DNA of 42,406 nucleotides. Origin: Acidobacteriota bacterium (GTDB lineage: Bacteria; Acidobacteriota; Vicinamibacteria; Vicinamibacterales; UBA2999). Below, one piece after another: positions 17,801 through 26,470 of this stretch (position 1 is its first letter; the number at the start of each line of letters is the position of its first letter). The translations under genes were made by a program, and so were the position numbers. Below the pieces are notes generated by a model. That model worked only from the letters and a program-made list of their open reading frames with translations, ran no database searches and was not told the DNA's origin. Location: contig QHWQ01000141.1 in assembly GCA_003222635.1 (NCBI GenBank), positions 1 to 42,406 on the forward strand, given 5' to 3'.

Positions 17801-18214
17801 TGGCTGACCGTCCTTACCGGCCGCGACAACGCGCTCAATGGACAGGTTGGCACCGCCAACCAGATGACCGGACAACGGGCCAACCAGATCAGCAACGACG
17901 TCTATGGACCGAAGACCCTGACGCAGTACCTGAACGCGGCGGCGTTCGCGCAGCCGGCGCCCGGCACGTTTGGCAATCACGTCCGCGCCAGCATCAAAGG
18001 ACCTGGACAATGGGTGATCAACACGGCGCTGTCGCGGATGCTGACGTTCTCTGGCACTCAGGAAGTGGAGCTACGGTTGGAGGCGTTCAACATGTTGAAT
18101 CACTTCAACTGGGGGCTCCCCGTTACCAACCTCGGGCAAGGCACGTTCGGGCGGATCACGTCGCAGGCAACCGATCCGCGGATCCTGCAGTTCGGCGTGA
18201 AGTACGCGTTTTAG
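14888..18214 (+). CDS. Oar-like TonB-dependent receptor with carboxypeptidase-regulatory domain
   Basis: 1108 residues. The start is fixed by AAGGAGG 5 bases upstream. Signal peptide ending DAWAQ; carboxypeptidase-regulatory-like Ig fold at about residues 30-110 (MTGRVTDESAAVLPGVTITAT); plug domain with IENERILELPLQGRQVTDLILL and a GGQGFGVAYLLDGAMHND segment at about 120-240; then a long 22-strand-type barrel ending QFGVKYAF with a terminal Phe. This is the Oar/CarboxypepD_reg TonB family that dominates Acidobacteriota outer membranes and is thought to import large substrates, probably glycans or peptides. TAGAAT at 14832-14837 could be a -10 box. A cytosine deaminase gene begins 1 base after its stop. 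Confidence 0.85.
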   Translation: MKRSSRRFTLVALLLLTTGADAWAQLATAQMTGRVTDESAAVLPGVTITATQTDTGATRTVVTDDSGAYALPNLPTGPYRLEAMLQGFRTYAQTGIVLQVAGTPVINIALALGSLEETVAVEAAAPLVDVKSAGIGTVIENERILELPLQGRQVTDLILLAGAAVQTGQPNTRSFQGGVNIAVAGGQGFGVAYLLDGAMHNDPSTAAGLPLPFPDALQEFRLATSGLSAENGIHSGASVNAVTKSGTNRFHGNGFEFYRDKRFNATNVFAPVGPDGRRLDDGLHRNQFGGTLGGPIIQNRLFFFGGYQRTQLRQQPNANVTYVPTPAMLAGDFTAFASAACNNGRPIALRAPFVGNRVDPALFSPAAMRLVRSLPATTDPCGEIRFPFGGGKNIQGQTVARVDFQRTANDSIFVRYMATTIDQDIPDFDNVLSSMNPATIGMDNLSQAIVFGNTRVFGSNTVNSVRLAYNRTRALRLNRPEIGPEDLGIRDFYNYEPHRMALNIAGGFTFGTNAGSSRALSQTYQVTDDLTLVRGNHQIAFGGTLAYWNTYIRNCTRCGGQFEYNGQVTGLGLSDFLLGKVLWMEQAGAGGTDPEQHYVGLFATDAWRITNRLTANLGLRWEPFFGQEMGYTGEFGTPVWSWDNFRKGVQSREFVNAPPGLLYPGDPGFPPGRSGMYDQWLNFSPRGGVAWDISGNGRTALRASYALSYDFPTGDMQILQTSAAPFGNRVRVDLPPGGMDDPYSVIGGNPHPIATSRDTVFPPSGTYGVMAPEINSPRAQSWNVTLERQMGANWGASVSYLGNYSDRLWDLVPLNPAVFMGLGPCTLPNGVFQPVCSTTANTNDRRVIALENPAVGRQISNLEVFDDYGTSNYRALQLSARRQSAHGVSVNGNYTWSYCFGDRMADGNHQFASGPTKPDDLTFDRGNCTQNRTHIANLTMGYQTPRFAGALVRAVASDWRVSGIVTASSGPWLTVLTGRDNALNGQVGTANQMTGQRANQISNDVYGPKTLTQYLNAAAFAQPAPGTFGNHVRASIKGPGQWVINTALSRMLTFSGTQEVELRLEAFNMLNHFNWGLPVTNLGQGTFGRITSQATDPRILQFGVKYAF

Positions 18215-18215
18215 C

Positions 18216-18719
18216 ATGACCGGCGAGATTCATGAGCGTCACATGGCGCGGGCACTCGAGCTCGCGGCCGGAAGTTTTGGCGACGGTGGATGCCCGATCG
18301 GGGCGGTATTGGTGGACCATCACACGGGTCGCGCGATTGGCGAAGGGCACAATGGCCTCGTACAGGAAGGCAACCCGATCGTCCATGGTGAGATGGCGGC
18401 GCTCCGCAATGCCGGCCGGATGCGCAACCGCCACAACACGACGATGTACACGACGCTTCAGCCGTGCTTCATGTGTGCCGGCGCGATCGTGCAATTTGGC
18501 ATTCCGCGCGTTGTCGTTGGAGACGCCGAGAACGCGTCGAGCAACGAAACGATTCGCTTCATGCGCGACCGGGGCATCGACGTGGTCATTCTGGACCCCG
18601 GTCGCAGCGCTGCGGCGCGCAACTGCATAGAACTGGCTCGCCGCTTCCGCGAACTCAAACCCGAGTTGTGGCTCGAAGACTGGGGAGGCGGGCCGAATCC
18701 TGCGCTGCGGGCAACCTAG
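18216..18719 (+). CDS. Cytosine deaminase (yeast FCY1 type)
   Basis: 167 residues, the size of single-domain deaminases. Zinc and catalytic residues are clear: HGE (His57, Glu59) and PCFMC (Cys84, Cys87). The sequence resembles fungal cytosine deaminase more than tRNA adenosine deaminase: HGEM rather than HAEM, TTMYTTLQPCFMCAGAI, FGIPRVVVGD, and a C-terminal WLEDWGG like the fungal WFEDIG. It should hydrolyse cytosine to uracil in the cytoplasm. The ATG is 1 base after the TonB receptor stop with no evident SD, so expression may depend on read-through ribosomes. A GC hairpin follows downstream. Confidence 0.82.
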   Translation: MTGEIHERHMARALELAAGSFGDGGCPIGAVLVDHHTGRAIGEGHNGLVQEGNPIVHGEMAALRNAGRMRNRHNTTMYTTLQPCFMCAGAIVQFGIPRVVVGDAENASSNETIRFMRDRGIDVVILDPGRSAAARNCIELARRFRELKPELWLEDWGGGPNPALRAT

Positions 18720-18739
18720 CCGACGGTCGCATTGAACGT

Positions 18740-18753
18740 GGGCGGAGCCGCCC
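18740..18753. terminator. Possible terminator hairpin GGGCGG-AG-CCGCCC
   Basis: A perfect 6-base-pair GC stem with a two-base loop, lying between the convergent stops of the deaminase (18719) and the subtilase (18835) and followed by GGTTTCCC, so the U-tract is weak. Confidence 0.4.
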
Positions 18754-18834
18754 GGTTTCCCTGTTGTCACGGGCATAATCCCTCTTCAGGAAGTGTTCGT
18801 CGCGAACGACAGCGCTCATCCCGTGCGCGTGCAG

Positions 18835-21800
18835 TTAATGCGTTGCGATCGGCTGGCGGTTCACTCGCGTCGACTGAATGTTTCCGCCGTCGATCGTTCC
18901 GCTGACGCTGGCGACAATCGTTCCGCCCGCGTCGCGGATGGCGAGCGCGAGGGTATCGCGGCCACGTCCCGGCTCGCCGCGGTCCGTGGCCTGCACCTCG
19001 AAGGTGTAGCCGGAACGGCCGTTCCATCGCCCGACACCGGCGAATGAAACGCTGTCGACATCGGGCTGACGGCCACGACCGGCGGTGAACGCCGGATCGT
19101 CGGTGAAGACCACGTCCGTCACGGCGGTCGCCTCGAAGCGGTCGGGCGTCCGGCAATGATTGCGTTCGTCGTCATCGTCCGCGTGGCACTGACGCGGATC
19201 GTTGGTCCAGTATTCGAAGCGGCCGTCATCCGCTCCACGCAGCTGGCTCACGCGGAAGACGAAATGGTGATGCCGGTTCGCCTCGTCTATGTGGCCGAGC
19301 CCGTGCATCGCGCCATCAGCACGGACCATGGTGAAGTGCACGGTAACGCTGCTCTGGTTGCCCGCGGTGTCGGCCGCGATGATGACGAGCGAATGTGACC
19401 CCTCGGCCGTGACGGGCGTTCCGCTGACGAACGGCGCGCCGTCGAGCGTCGCCGCCACCGATGCGAGATTCGCGTCGCCTGCGGAGAAGATCGGCACAAT
19501 GGGTGGCGCGTTCGATGACTCGCCATCCGTGACGCCGCTCAGAGTAATGGTGGGCGGGGTCGTGTCCTGAACGACAGTCGTCACGATCGTGGTTTGCAGG
19601 CCATAACCATCGGTCGCCACTACGGTGATCGTGTTCGTTCCATCAGCGAGCGAAACAGCTGCACCGAAGCCGCCGCCGGCGGCGACCGAGACCGGCACGC
19701 CTTGGACCGTAAGCATGACCGCATCCTGGGCGTCCGCGGGCGTGGCGATGCCGTGCACTTGAACGCTCGGCTTGTTGGTCACGAGCCCGTTCGCGGGCGC
19801 ATTCACGACGAGTGTCGGCGGGATCACGTTCGCGCGCACGGTACGGGTGACGACCGTGGTGTTGCCGGCTGCATCCACCGCGATGGCGGTGATCGTGTTT
19901 GCGCCGGGCGCCAGCGCGACGGACCTCGAGAAGGCGCTGCCCGCCAACTCGACCGGCAATCCCTGCACGCTCAACGACACGGGTGTGCCGTCGGCGACGG
20001 TGCCGGTCACGGTCGTCGAGGCTGCCGCGAGTTGCGCGCTCTCCAGGGGCGAGGCGACGATCAGGACAGGCGGCGTCCGGTCGAGGGTGAAGTGAACGGT
20101 GACGCCGCTCTGGTTTCCTGCGGCATCGGCTGCGATGACGACGAGAGAATGCGCTCCTTCGGTGCTCACCGGTGCGCCGCTGACGAACGGAGCGCCGTCG
20201 ATCGTCGCGGTCACCGTCGTCAGGTTCTCGTCCGTCGCGGAGTATGCCGGCGCCAGAGCGGCGGCATTCGAATACTGACCGTCCGCAACGCCGCTGATGG
20301 TAATCGCCGGGGGCGTCGCATCCCGAATCACGGATCGAGCGGCTGTCGCCCGGAGACCGTAGCCGTCGGTCGCCACGACGATGATCGTGTTCGCTCCGTC
20401 GACGAGCGCGACCGCCGCGCTGAAACTGCCATCGGGAAGCACGGCGACCGTCTCGCCCTGAACGGTGACGGTCACGACATCCGCCGGGTCCCCCGGTGTC
20501 GCCAGGCCGCGTACCTCGACGCTGGCCGCGTTGGTGACGAGGCCATTGATCGGCGACTGGAGTGTCAGCGCCGGCGGCACCACGTTCGAGAACACGTGCC
20601 GGCTGAGCGACGTGCTGTTGCCAGCCACATCGGTCACGACGACCGCAATCGTGTTCGCGCCAGGCGTCAGCGCCACCGAGGTGGAGAAGTTGCCGCTCAC
20701 CGCCGGCACGGGCGTGCCCGCAACGGTGACGAATACCGCGTTCGCATCGCTGACGGTGCCGCTGAACGTCGTCATTGTCGCGACGACGTGCGCACCTTCG
20801 GCGGGCGAGGCAACATCGAGCGTCGGCGGCGTTCGATCCAGCGTGAAGTGCACGATCGACTGGCTCCGGTTGCCGGCCGTATCCGCGGCACTCACGACGA
20901 ACGTGTGCGGTCCTTCCGCGGTCACCATCGTGCCGCTGACAAACGGCGCGTCATCGAGCGTCGCGGTGACGGTTGCCAGACTGTCGTCGGTGGCGGAGAA
21001 GATCGGCGTCACGCCGGCAGCGTTCGAGTACTGGCCGTCAAAAACCCCGGTCACCGTGATCACTGGCGGCGTGGTGTCCGGAGGCGGTGCGACCGTGAAC
21101 GGGAGGACGCCTGACGTGCTGGCGAGGAAGCTGGTGTCGCCGTCGTAGCGCGCGGTGATCGAATGCTGACCGGCCGTCAACGATGTGGTGAAGGCCGACG
21201 TGCCGTTGATGACCGCGCGTGTGCCGAGAGCGGCGGCGCCATCGTAGAACGTGACCGTTCCCGTGGGAATGCCCGCACCCGGCGATTCCACGACGGCCGC
21301 CGCGTTGAAGGTCACAAGTTCGCCGGCCACAGCGGCCCCCCTGTCAACAGAGCGAGCTGTTGTCGTCGACGCCTTCTGCACAGAAACAGTGCTCGTCCCC
21401 TGGATGCCGTCATGCGTCGCCGTGATTGCCGCCGGGCCGCCGGGCGAGACGGCCCACACGTTTCCGGAGGCGCTGACACCTGCGAGGCCATCCGCAGAGG
21501 AGGACCAGGTCACCGCCGCCGTCACATCCTGATCGGTGCCATCCGAGAACGTCGCGATGGCGTGAAACTGCTGCCACTCGCCAACGACGAGCGAAGCGGA
21601 CGCGGGCATGATGGTGATCGACTGCAGCGCCGCTGTCGCCGTCGGAACGGCGATGAGTTGTGCCTGCGCGGCGCCGGCGAAGTTGTCGCGGTTGACGACC
21701 ATCACGCCGAGCGCGGGGCTGGACGACCACTCGACGGGATCGAGCGTCAGCGACGCGTCGAAGCCGTTGGTGGAGGGATCGGTGGGATCGAACACGCCGA

Positions 21801-24741
21801 CGACGCCGTCAGAATTCGTGCTGACCACCACCGGGTTGTTCAGGCGGATCGCGGGGTTGAACGCGTTGAACAGCGCGGGGCCCGCCAGCGTGTCACTTTG
21901 ACCGGTCTTCAGGTTGTAGATCGTCGCGCTGTATCTGAACCGCGGATTCGCGCCGCTCAAGCCGACACTGCTCATCCGCACCGGCAGCAGGAACGTGCTC
22001 TGGTCCGTGTGATACGGAACCACGAACCCGCTCGTCGTCGCCGTACGGGTGTGGAAGTTGTACACCAGCGTGATGACGCGATCAATTGGACTGGTCGCGA
22101 ACGTCGTTGAATCGGCGTAGACGGCATAGTCCAGGACTCCGTCGCCCGTGGTGTCCATGTCGATCTCAATCCCGCCGGCACCGAACAGCTGACTAATCGG
22201 ACCGAACGTGTCGACCGCGAACTCGATTACGCCGGACGAGACGAAGCTCTTGACGCCAACCGCGCGCAATCCGGGCGCGCCCAGGTCGGTGCGGGAACCT
22301 TTCAGTCCCCAGTTGTAGAACGCGAACGATCCTGGGACCGACGGAGAGAAGTTCGACACGCGCGCGGTGACCGTCGTGGTGCCGGACGGACCGAAGCCAT
22401 CGGGAATCGCCGTCACGACCTGCGCGCGTGCACGCGGGACCGCGTGATACGGCACGGTCAGACTCACCCCGTTGTTGTCCGTTGCGGTGGCCGGCACGAA
22501 CCGCAGTAACCCCGCGAGTTCCCTGAATCCGTCCGCGTTGCCCGTGGTTGCCGCGGGCACGGTGAGATCCAGATGCACGACCGCGCTCTGGCCGGCAGCG
22601 ACGGCGACGCTGGAGGGGTTTGCGACTGCGCTATGCGGAACAGAGCCCGAGCCGGCAGTGGTGGTGACGTTGAACGTCGCGAGCCTGTCGCCGAGATTGC
22701 GGAGCGCGACATCCCCGCCGCCGTGATAGTCGTCGGTGAACTCGATGGCGCCGAAGCTCAGGTTCGGCGCGCCGTCGTTGCCTTCCGCCACGACCGTCGA
22801 CTGCATGGCTGCGAGCGCCTGCACGACCCCGCCGCCCGACAGCCGCGGCAGATAGCCGACGATCGGCGCCGAATCCGCGGTATTCACAATGCCCAGCCGC
22901 ACATCGCCGCGATCCCACGTCGGATGCGCCTGGATTTCCAGCGCCGCAACACCCGCCACGTGCGGAGACGCCATCGACGTGCCGCTGAGAAATTCACCGC
23001 CGGTTCCAGACCCGAACAGCGTCGAGAAGATATTGACGCCCGGCGCGCTGACATCGGGTTTGAAATGTCCGTCGCCGCCGCGTGGACCTGTCGACGAGAA
23101 GGTCGCCATCGTGTGGTACGCCGCATCCGGAAGAATCGTCTTGGTGAGGGTCACGGCCGTCGATACGGCCAGCAGCGTCCCATCCGCCGCCGGCGACCCG
23201 CGCATGCTGAAGAACGGAATGGTGACGCCGGGAATCGCCTCCTCGAATGGCGAATAGCCCGCCGCGTTGTTGATCATCGCCACGGCCGCTGCGCCATGCC
23301 TCTGCCCGAAGATGGCGTGGTCGGTGCGATTGCACGTCCCCCTGAGCATGACCACGAGCTTGCCGGTAATCGTCGCGTCTTTGTATTCGCTTTCGATGCA
23401 GCCGGACGACATCGTTCCGTTGGCGTTGCGGAGTACGACGATGCTCAGCGTCACGCCGTCGGTGAATGCGCCACCGTTGGCGTCGAGCAGCGTGAGATTC
23501 TGGCCGCTCGGCGTGAGGAACCCATTCGCCGCCGGAAAGACCCGCGGCGAACGCGCGTCCATGGCGGCGACCGTGATCACCTTGTCGGCGGCGCCGGGAC
23601 TGCCGAGGATGTACGGCACCGAGCCGTTGTTGCCCGCCGAGATCGCGACGATCATCCCGCCAGCGGCCGCGTTGGTCGCGGCCTCCGAATCCGCGCTGTC
23701 CGCCGCTCCGTACGGCGATCCCAGTGACAGATTGACGACGTCCATCTCGTTGGCCACGGCCCAGTCAATTGCTTCGACCGTCATGTCCGTGGAACCGGTG
23801 CATCCGAACACGCGAATCGAATACAGGTCGGCGCCAGGCGCCACGCCCGGCCCGATCGTGAACGACTGCAGCTCTGTGGTGGGATCGTACGGCCCGTGGA
23901 ATGTCGCGCCCGTCGACAACACCCCGAAGCCGGCGATCGTCCCCGCGACGTGGCTGCCATGTCCGTTGCAATCGAGCGGGTTCGGATCGGGGTGCGGTAC
24001 GAGCCTGGCCGGGTCGGTCGAAGCCGAGTTGTAGTTGTCGCCGACCAGGTCGGTGCCGCCCTTGATTTTCGGGGCTGCAGCGCCAAACATCGATGGACTC
24101 GGCGCCGCGGTGTCGGTGGCCAGCGCGGCCTGATAGGCCGCGACGGTCCCCGGTCCGCCGAAGTTGGCATGCGTGTAGTCGACTCCGGTGTCGATCACGC
24201 CGACCTTCACGTGCTCGCCGAGGATGCCCGGCGTACCGCTCCACACGGAAGGCGCGCCGATGAACGGCACGCTCACCGAGTTTTCGATCTCATACGTCAG
24301 AACGGGCTTCACCGCGACGATGCCTGGAAGCTGCGCGAGCGCGGCAATCTGCGCTGGTGTCCCGCGGACCTTGATCCCGTTGATGGCGTGTTGCAGGGTG
24401 CTCATGACGCGCACGCCTTGCGCGCGAATCAGCGGAACGAGCGCGTCCTGCCGCAGGCGGATCGTCCGGGCAATCTGGTCCTGCTCCGCATGCGCCAAGC
24501 GTCTGCCGGGCCTGCGGCCGCGCACGACGGCGACGGGGTCATCGGCGAGTTCGAGGACGACGGTCGCGTCGCCGGCGGAAGGTTGCGGCGACTGCAGCCG
24601 AACCGTGCCGGCGGGGAAATCACCGTCGATGGTGGATTGGGCCTCCATGCGCACGGCGCCGGCGGCAAGACATAAGAGGACGCACGCGAGCGCGAGGCGC
24701 ACTTCGAGGTAGACGGCTATCGCCGCAGGAGACGCTTTCAT
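18835..24741 (-). CDS. Giant exported subtilisin-like (S8) protease with Ig-like repeat tail
   Basis: 1968 residues. Signal peptide; I9-type propeptide at about 60-150 (LELADDPVAVVRGRRPGRRL); S8 catalytic domain with Asp184 (GVIDTGVDY), His261 (GHGSHVAGT) and Ser589 (SGTSMASPHVAG), with a PA insert near 430-530. After the protease come a beta-sandwich region, a BIG2-like domain (SASLVVGEWQQFHAIATFSDG), an Ig-like Big_5 domain (GIPTGTVTFYDGAAAL), then two 252-residue repeat units and a partial third. The last 160 residues are a separate domain (HHHFVFRVSQLRGADDGRFEYW region and GRWNGRSGYTFEVQATDRGEPGRGRD, split), seen at the end of other secreted proteins. Likely a surface or secreted protease. 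No SD is seen before the ATG. A stand-alone propeptide homologue precedes it. Confidence 0.85.
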   Translation of the reverse strand: MKASPAAIAVYLEVRLALACVLLCLAAGAVRMEAQSTIDGDFPAGTVRLQSPQPSAGDATVVLELADDPVAVVRGRRPGRRLAHAEQDQIARTIRLRQDALVPLIRAQGVRVMSTLQHAINGIKVRGTPAQIAALAQLPGIVAVKPVLTYEIENSVSVPFIGAPSVWSGTPGILGEHVKVGVIDTGVDYTHANFGGPGTVAAYQAALATDTAAPSPSMFGAAAPKIKGGTDLVGDNYNSASTDPARLVPHPDPNPLDCNGHGSHVAGTIAGFGVLSTGATFHGPYDPTTELQSFTIGPGVAPGADLYSIRVFGCTGSTDMTVEAIDWAVANEMDVVNLSLGSPYGAADSADSEAATNAAAGGMIVAISAGNNGSVPYILGSPGAADKVITVAAMDARSPRVFPAANGFLTPSGQNLTLLDANGGAFTDGVTLSIVVLRNANGTMSSGCIESEYKDATITGKLVVMLRGTCNRTDHAIFGQRHGAAAVAMINNAAGYSPFEEAIPGVTIPFFSMRGSPAADGTLLAVSTAVTLTKTILPDAAYHTMATFSSTGPRGGDGHFKPDVSAPGVNIFSTLFGSGTGGEFLSGTSMASPHVAGVAALEIQAHPTWDRGDVRLGIVNTADSAPIVGYLPRLSGGGVVQALAAMQSTVVAEGNDGAPNLSFGAIEFTDDYHGGGDVALRNLGDRLATFNVTTTAGSGSVPHSAVANPSSVAVAAGQSAVVHLDLTVPAATTGNADGFRELAGLLRFVPATATDNNGVSLTVPYHAVPRARAQVVTAIPDGFGPSGTTTVTARVSNFSPSVPGSFAFYNWGLKGSRTDLGAPGLRAVGVKSFVSSGVIEFAVDTFGPISQLFGAGGIEIDMDTTGDGVLDYAVYADSTTFATSPIDRVITLVYNFHTRTATTSGFVVPYHTDQSTFLLPVRMSSVGLSGANPRFRYSATIYNLKTGQSDTLAGPALFNAFNPAIRLNNPVVVSTNSDGVVGVFDPTDPSTNGFDASLTLDPVEWSSSPALGVMVVNRDNFAGAAQAQLIAVPTATAALQSITIMPASASLVVGEWQQFHAIATFSDGTDQDVTAAVTWSSSADGLAGVSASGNVWAVSPGGPAAITATHDGIQGTSTVSVQKASTTTARSVDRGAAVAGELVTFNAAAVVESPGAGIPTGTVTFYDGAAALGTRAVINGTSAFTTSLTAGQHSITARYDGDTSFLASTSGVLPFTVAPPPDTTPPVITVTGVFDGQYSNAAGVTPIFSATDDSLATVTATLDDAPFVSGTMVTAEGPHTFVVSAADTAGNRSQSIVHFTLDRTPPTLDVASPAEGAHVVATMTTFSGTVSDANAVFVTVAGTPVPAVSGNFSTSVALTPGANTIAVVVTDVAGNSTSLSRHVFSNVVPPALTLQSPINGLVTNAASVEVRGLATPGDPADVVTVTVQGETVAVLPDGSFSAAVALVDGANTIIVVATDGYGLRATAARSVIRDATPPAITISGVADGQYSNAAALAPAYSATDENLTTVTATIDGAPFVSGAPVSTEGAHSLVVIAADAAGNQSGVTVHFTLDRTPPVLIVASPLESAQLAAASTTVTGTVADGTPVSLSVQGLPVELAGSAFSRSVALAPGANTITAIAVDAAGNTTVVTRTVRANVIPPTLVVNAPANGLVTNKPSVQVHGIATPADAQDAVMLTVQGVPVSVAAGGGFGAAVSLADGTNTITVVATDGYGLQTTIVTTVVQDTTPPTITLSGVTDGESSNAPPIVPIFSAGDANLASVAATLDGAPFVSGTPVTAEGSHSLVIIAADTAGNQSSVTVHFTMVRADGAMHGLGHIDEANRHHHFVFRVSQLRGADDGRFEYWTNDPRQCHADDDDERNHCRTPDRFEATAVTDVVFTDDPAFTAGRGRQPDVDSVSFAGVGRWNGRSGYTFEVQATDRGEPGRGRDTLALAIRDAGGTIVASVSGTIDGGNIQSTRVNRQPIATH
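19313..21078 (-). repeat. In-gene tandem repeat: two 756-base units plus a partial third
   Basis: Unit 1 starts at 21078, unit 2 at 20322 and unit 3 at 19566, each opening with D-x-T-P-P-x-I-T-x-S/T-G-V. Both full units are exactly 756 bases (252 residues), and the third stops after about 85 residues. Each unit holds three Ig-like modules (GQYSNAA..., VASPxE..., NGLVTN...). Codon and residue differences show an old duplication. Confidence 0.8.
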
Positions 24742-24810
24742 GGTGAGGGAGAGCGATGAATTATCCGGGACGGGCAGCTCTAAAGCAAGGCGAGCCCGGC
24801 AAATCCGAGG

Positions 24811-25227
24811 CTAAGGCCTGCGATTACGCGGCGCGACGTCCGGTCTGCTGATCGGTGCCGGTAGGACGGCGGCCACGCCCGTCAGTTTCCGCAGTGTCTC
24901 GAGGCGGTTCGATGGCGCGGCCACTTTAATGGCATTCATCGAGTACTGCGTCGTCCCCACGACCTTGCCGCCGTTTGCCTCGATGGATGGAATTAATGCC
25001 TGTTGCTTCGAACGCAGTTGGGCGACGAGCGTCTTCTCTGCTTCGGGCGAAAGGCGCCGGCCCGGGGCGCGCGACCGCACGATCGCAACCGGATCGTCGG
25101 CGAGCTTCAGCCAGACGGTCACGATGCGATCGGCGGTCGCTGGCGACTGCGCTGCGGCGTGAGCGGCGGCTCCCAACAGAACGCCGGCGGCGAGGATGGG
25201 TATCGACCAGGATTTCAGTCCCTCCAT
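24811..25227 (-). CDS. Stand-alone I9-like propeptide/inhibitor protein
   Basis: 138 residues: signal peptide ending AAHAAAQ, then an I9-type propeptide fold and nothing else. It aligns end to end with the propeptide of the neighbouring subtilase: LKLADDPVAIVRSRAPGRRLS against LELADDPVAVVRGRRPGRRLA, then SKQQALIPSIEANGGKV against LRQDALVPLIRAQGVRV, and TQYSMNAIKV against LQHAINGIKV. It then stops (PDVAPRNRRP). It lies 69 bases upstream of the protease on the same strand. It may be a separately made chaperone/inhibitor of the protease or the remnant of a duplicated protease. An in-frame start at 25278 is possible; I prefer 25227, directly before the signal peptide. Confidence 0.72.
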   Translation of the reverse strand: MEGLKSWSIPILAAGVLLGAAAHAAAQSPATADRIVTVWLKLADDPVAIVRSRAPGRRLSPEAEKTLVAQLRSKQQALIPSIEANGGKVVGTTQYSMNAIKVAAPSNRLETLRKLTGVAAVLPAPISRPDVAPRNRRP

Positions 25228-25286
25228 GCTATCGCAGCCAGCTGCCAGCGGCGACAGCGACGGAGCCTGAGCGGTCACATTTCATC

Positions 25287-25314
25287 TTGCCAGTGGAACC
25301 GATTCGGCGATAAT
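25287..25314 (+). promoter_or_regulatory. Candidate sigma70-type promoter for the cupredoxin-SCO operon
   Basis: TTGCCA (25287-25292) and GATAAT (25309-25314) are separated by 16 bases. Transcription would start near 25321, leaving a 60-base leader with a strong SD (AGGAGGTGA) before the ATG at 25380. Confidence 0.45.
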
Positions 25315-25379
25315 CAGCATTTCCTAATCTCTCAATCAGGCGTCAAAGTACATACTGGCTCGATCACAGGAGGTGAAAC

Positions 25380-26459
25380 ATGCGGTGTCGTTTGATCTCA
25401 CCCCGGTTTTTGCTGGTCGTCTCCTGGGTCGCAGTTTTCGCCGCTTTGATCGCTCCCCAAGCCATTGCGGTCGCGGTGGCACAAGTTCAAGTTATCGCCG
25501 GTGCTCAGAGCGTTGACATGGGACACCAGGCGTTGGCCTTCCTGCCGAATGAGCTGTGGATTCATTCGGGTGAGAGCGTGACCTGGGCGTTTCCCACCGG
25601 CGAGATTCACACTGTGACGTTTCTGAGGCCTAGCCAAGTACGGCCGCCGTTTCAGGTGGGGTGCCCGGGGACGACGCCCACTGGATCGCCTGCGACCGCC
25701 GCGACGTGCGTCAACTCCGGCATCTTGGCTGGCGGCGCAAGCTACACTGTGAACTTTCCGACCGCGGGCAACTTCAAGCTCGTGTGCCTCGTCCATTCGA
25801 ATATGACCGGGGTGGTTCACGTTCTCAGCCCCGCAGAAACTCTTCCTCACGATCAGGCGTTCTACAACCGGGAAGCGCGGCAGACGCGATCCGAATTGCT
25901 GTCGGACGGCGCTCGCCTCTCGAGTCGGGGAACTGCGATCGCCGAACGAACGTTCCGCGAACACGGGGAGAATGAGAAGGACGACGAAGGGGATCACGAC
26001 GGAGCGTCAGGCAATGCTGTGACTGTCGGGATCGGTGAGATTGTCGCGCCATCGGGCGGCGGAACATCGACGGTTTCGGTGATGCGCTTTCTTCGCGGCC
26101 AGATCGTCGTGCACGTCGGCCAGACGGTCGAGTGGACGAACCTCGATCCGGTCACGCCTCACACCGTCACATTCGGAACGGAACCGGCCAATCCGATGCC
26201 TGCTTCGCCGGACGTCACGGCGGATTCAGACGGCGCCAGGCATGCGGTGCTCGTCGCGCCCGGCCTCAGTACAAACTCGGGGTTTCTGAACCAAGAGCCC
26301 CAAGAACGAATCGGGCTTCCGCAGCAGCAGCCAGGCGCGGTGCCGCCGACATACGAAACGCGATTCCGCGTGACCTTCATGTCTCCCGGCGTCTATAAGT
26401 ACATCTGTGCCCTTCATGACGATCTCGGCATGAAAGGTACCGTGAAAGTCATTCCATAG
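25380..26459 (+). CDS. Two-domain cupredoxin, exported
   Basis: 359 residues from an ATG with AGGAGGTGA upstream. The leader ends near VAVAQ. Domain 1 (about 36-150) is a plastocyanin/azurin fold with type-1 copper ligands His77 (GEIHTVTF), Cys136, His139 and Met142 (CLVHSNM). A charged linker (about 155-215, rich in Arg/Glu/Asp) follows. Domain 2 (about 218-359) has His in PHTVTFG, then Cys343, His346 and Met351 (CALHDDLGM). Both copper sites look complete. Likely an exported copper-binding electron carrier or copper store. A SCO1/SenC gene follows after 11 bases, which points to copper delivery to a respiratory enzyme. Confidence 0.82.
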   Translation: MRCRLISPRFLLVVSWVAVFAALIAPQAIAVAVAQVQVIAGAQSVDMGHQALAFLPNELWIHSGESVTWAFPTGEIHTVTFLRPSQVRPPFQVGCPGTTPTGSPATAATCVNSGILAGGASYTVNFPTAGNFKLVCLVHSNMTGVVHVLSPAETLPHDQAFYNREARQTRSELLSDGARLSSRGTAIAERTFREHGENEKDDEGDHDGASGNAVTVGIGEIVAPSGGGTSTVSVMRFLRGQIVVHVGQTVEWTNLDPVTPHTVTFGTEPANPMPASPDVTADSDGARHAVLVAPGLSTNSGFLNQEPQERIGLPQQQPGAVPPTYETRFRVTFMSPGVYKYICALHDDLGMKGTVKVIP

Positions 26460-26470
26460 GTGCGTGCACA

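Noticed and set aside
19594-21114. A 506-codon plus-strand frame opposite the subtilase repeats
   Set aside because: It mirrors the repeat units on the other strand and has no SD, signal peptide or recognisable domain.
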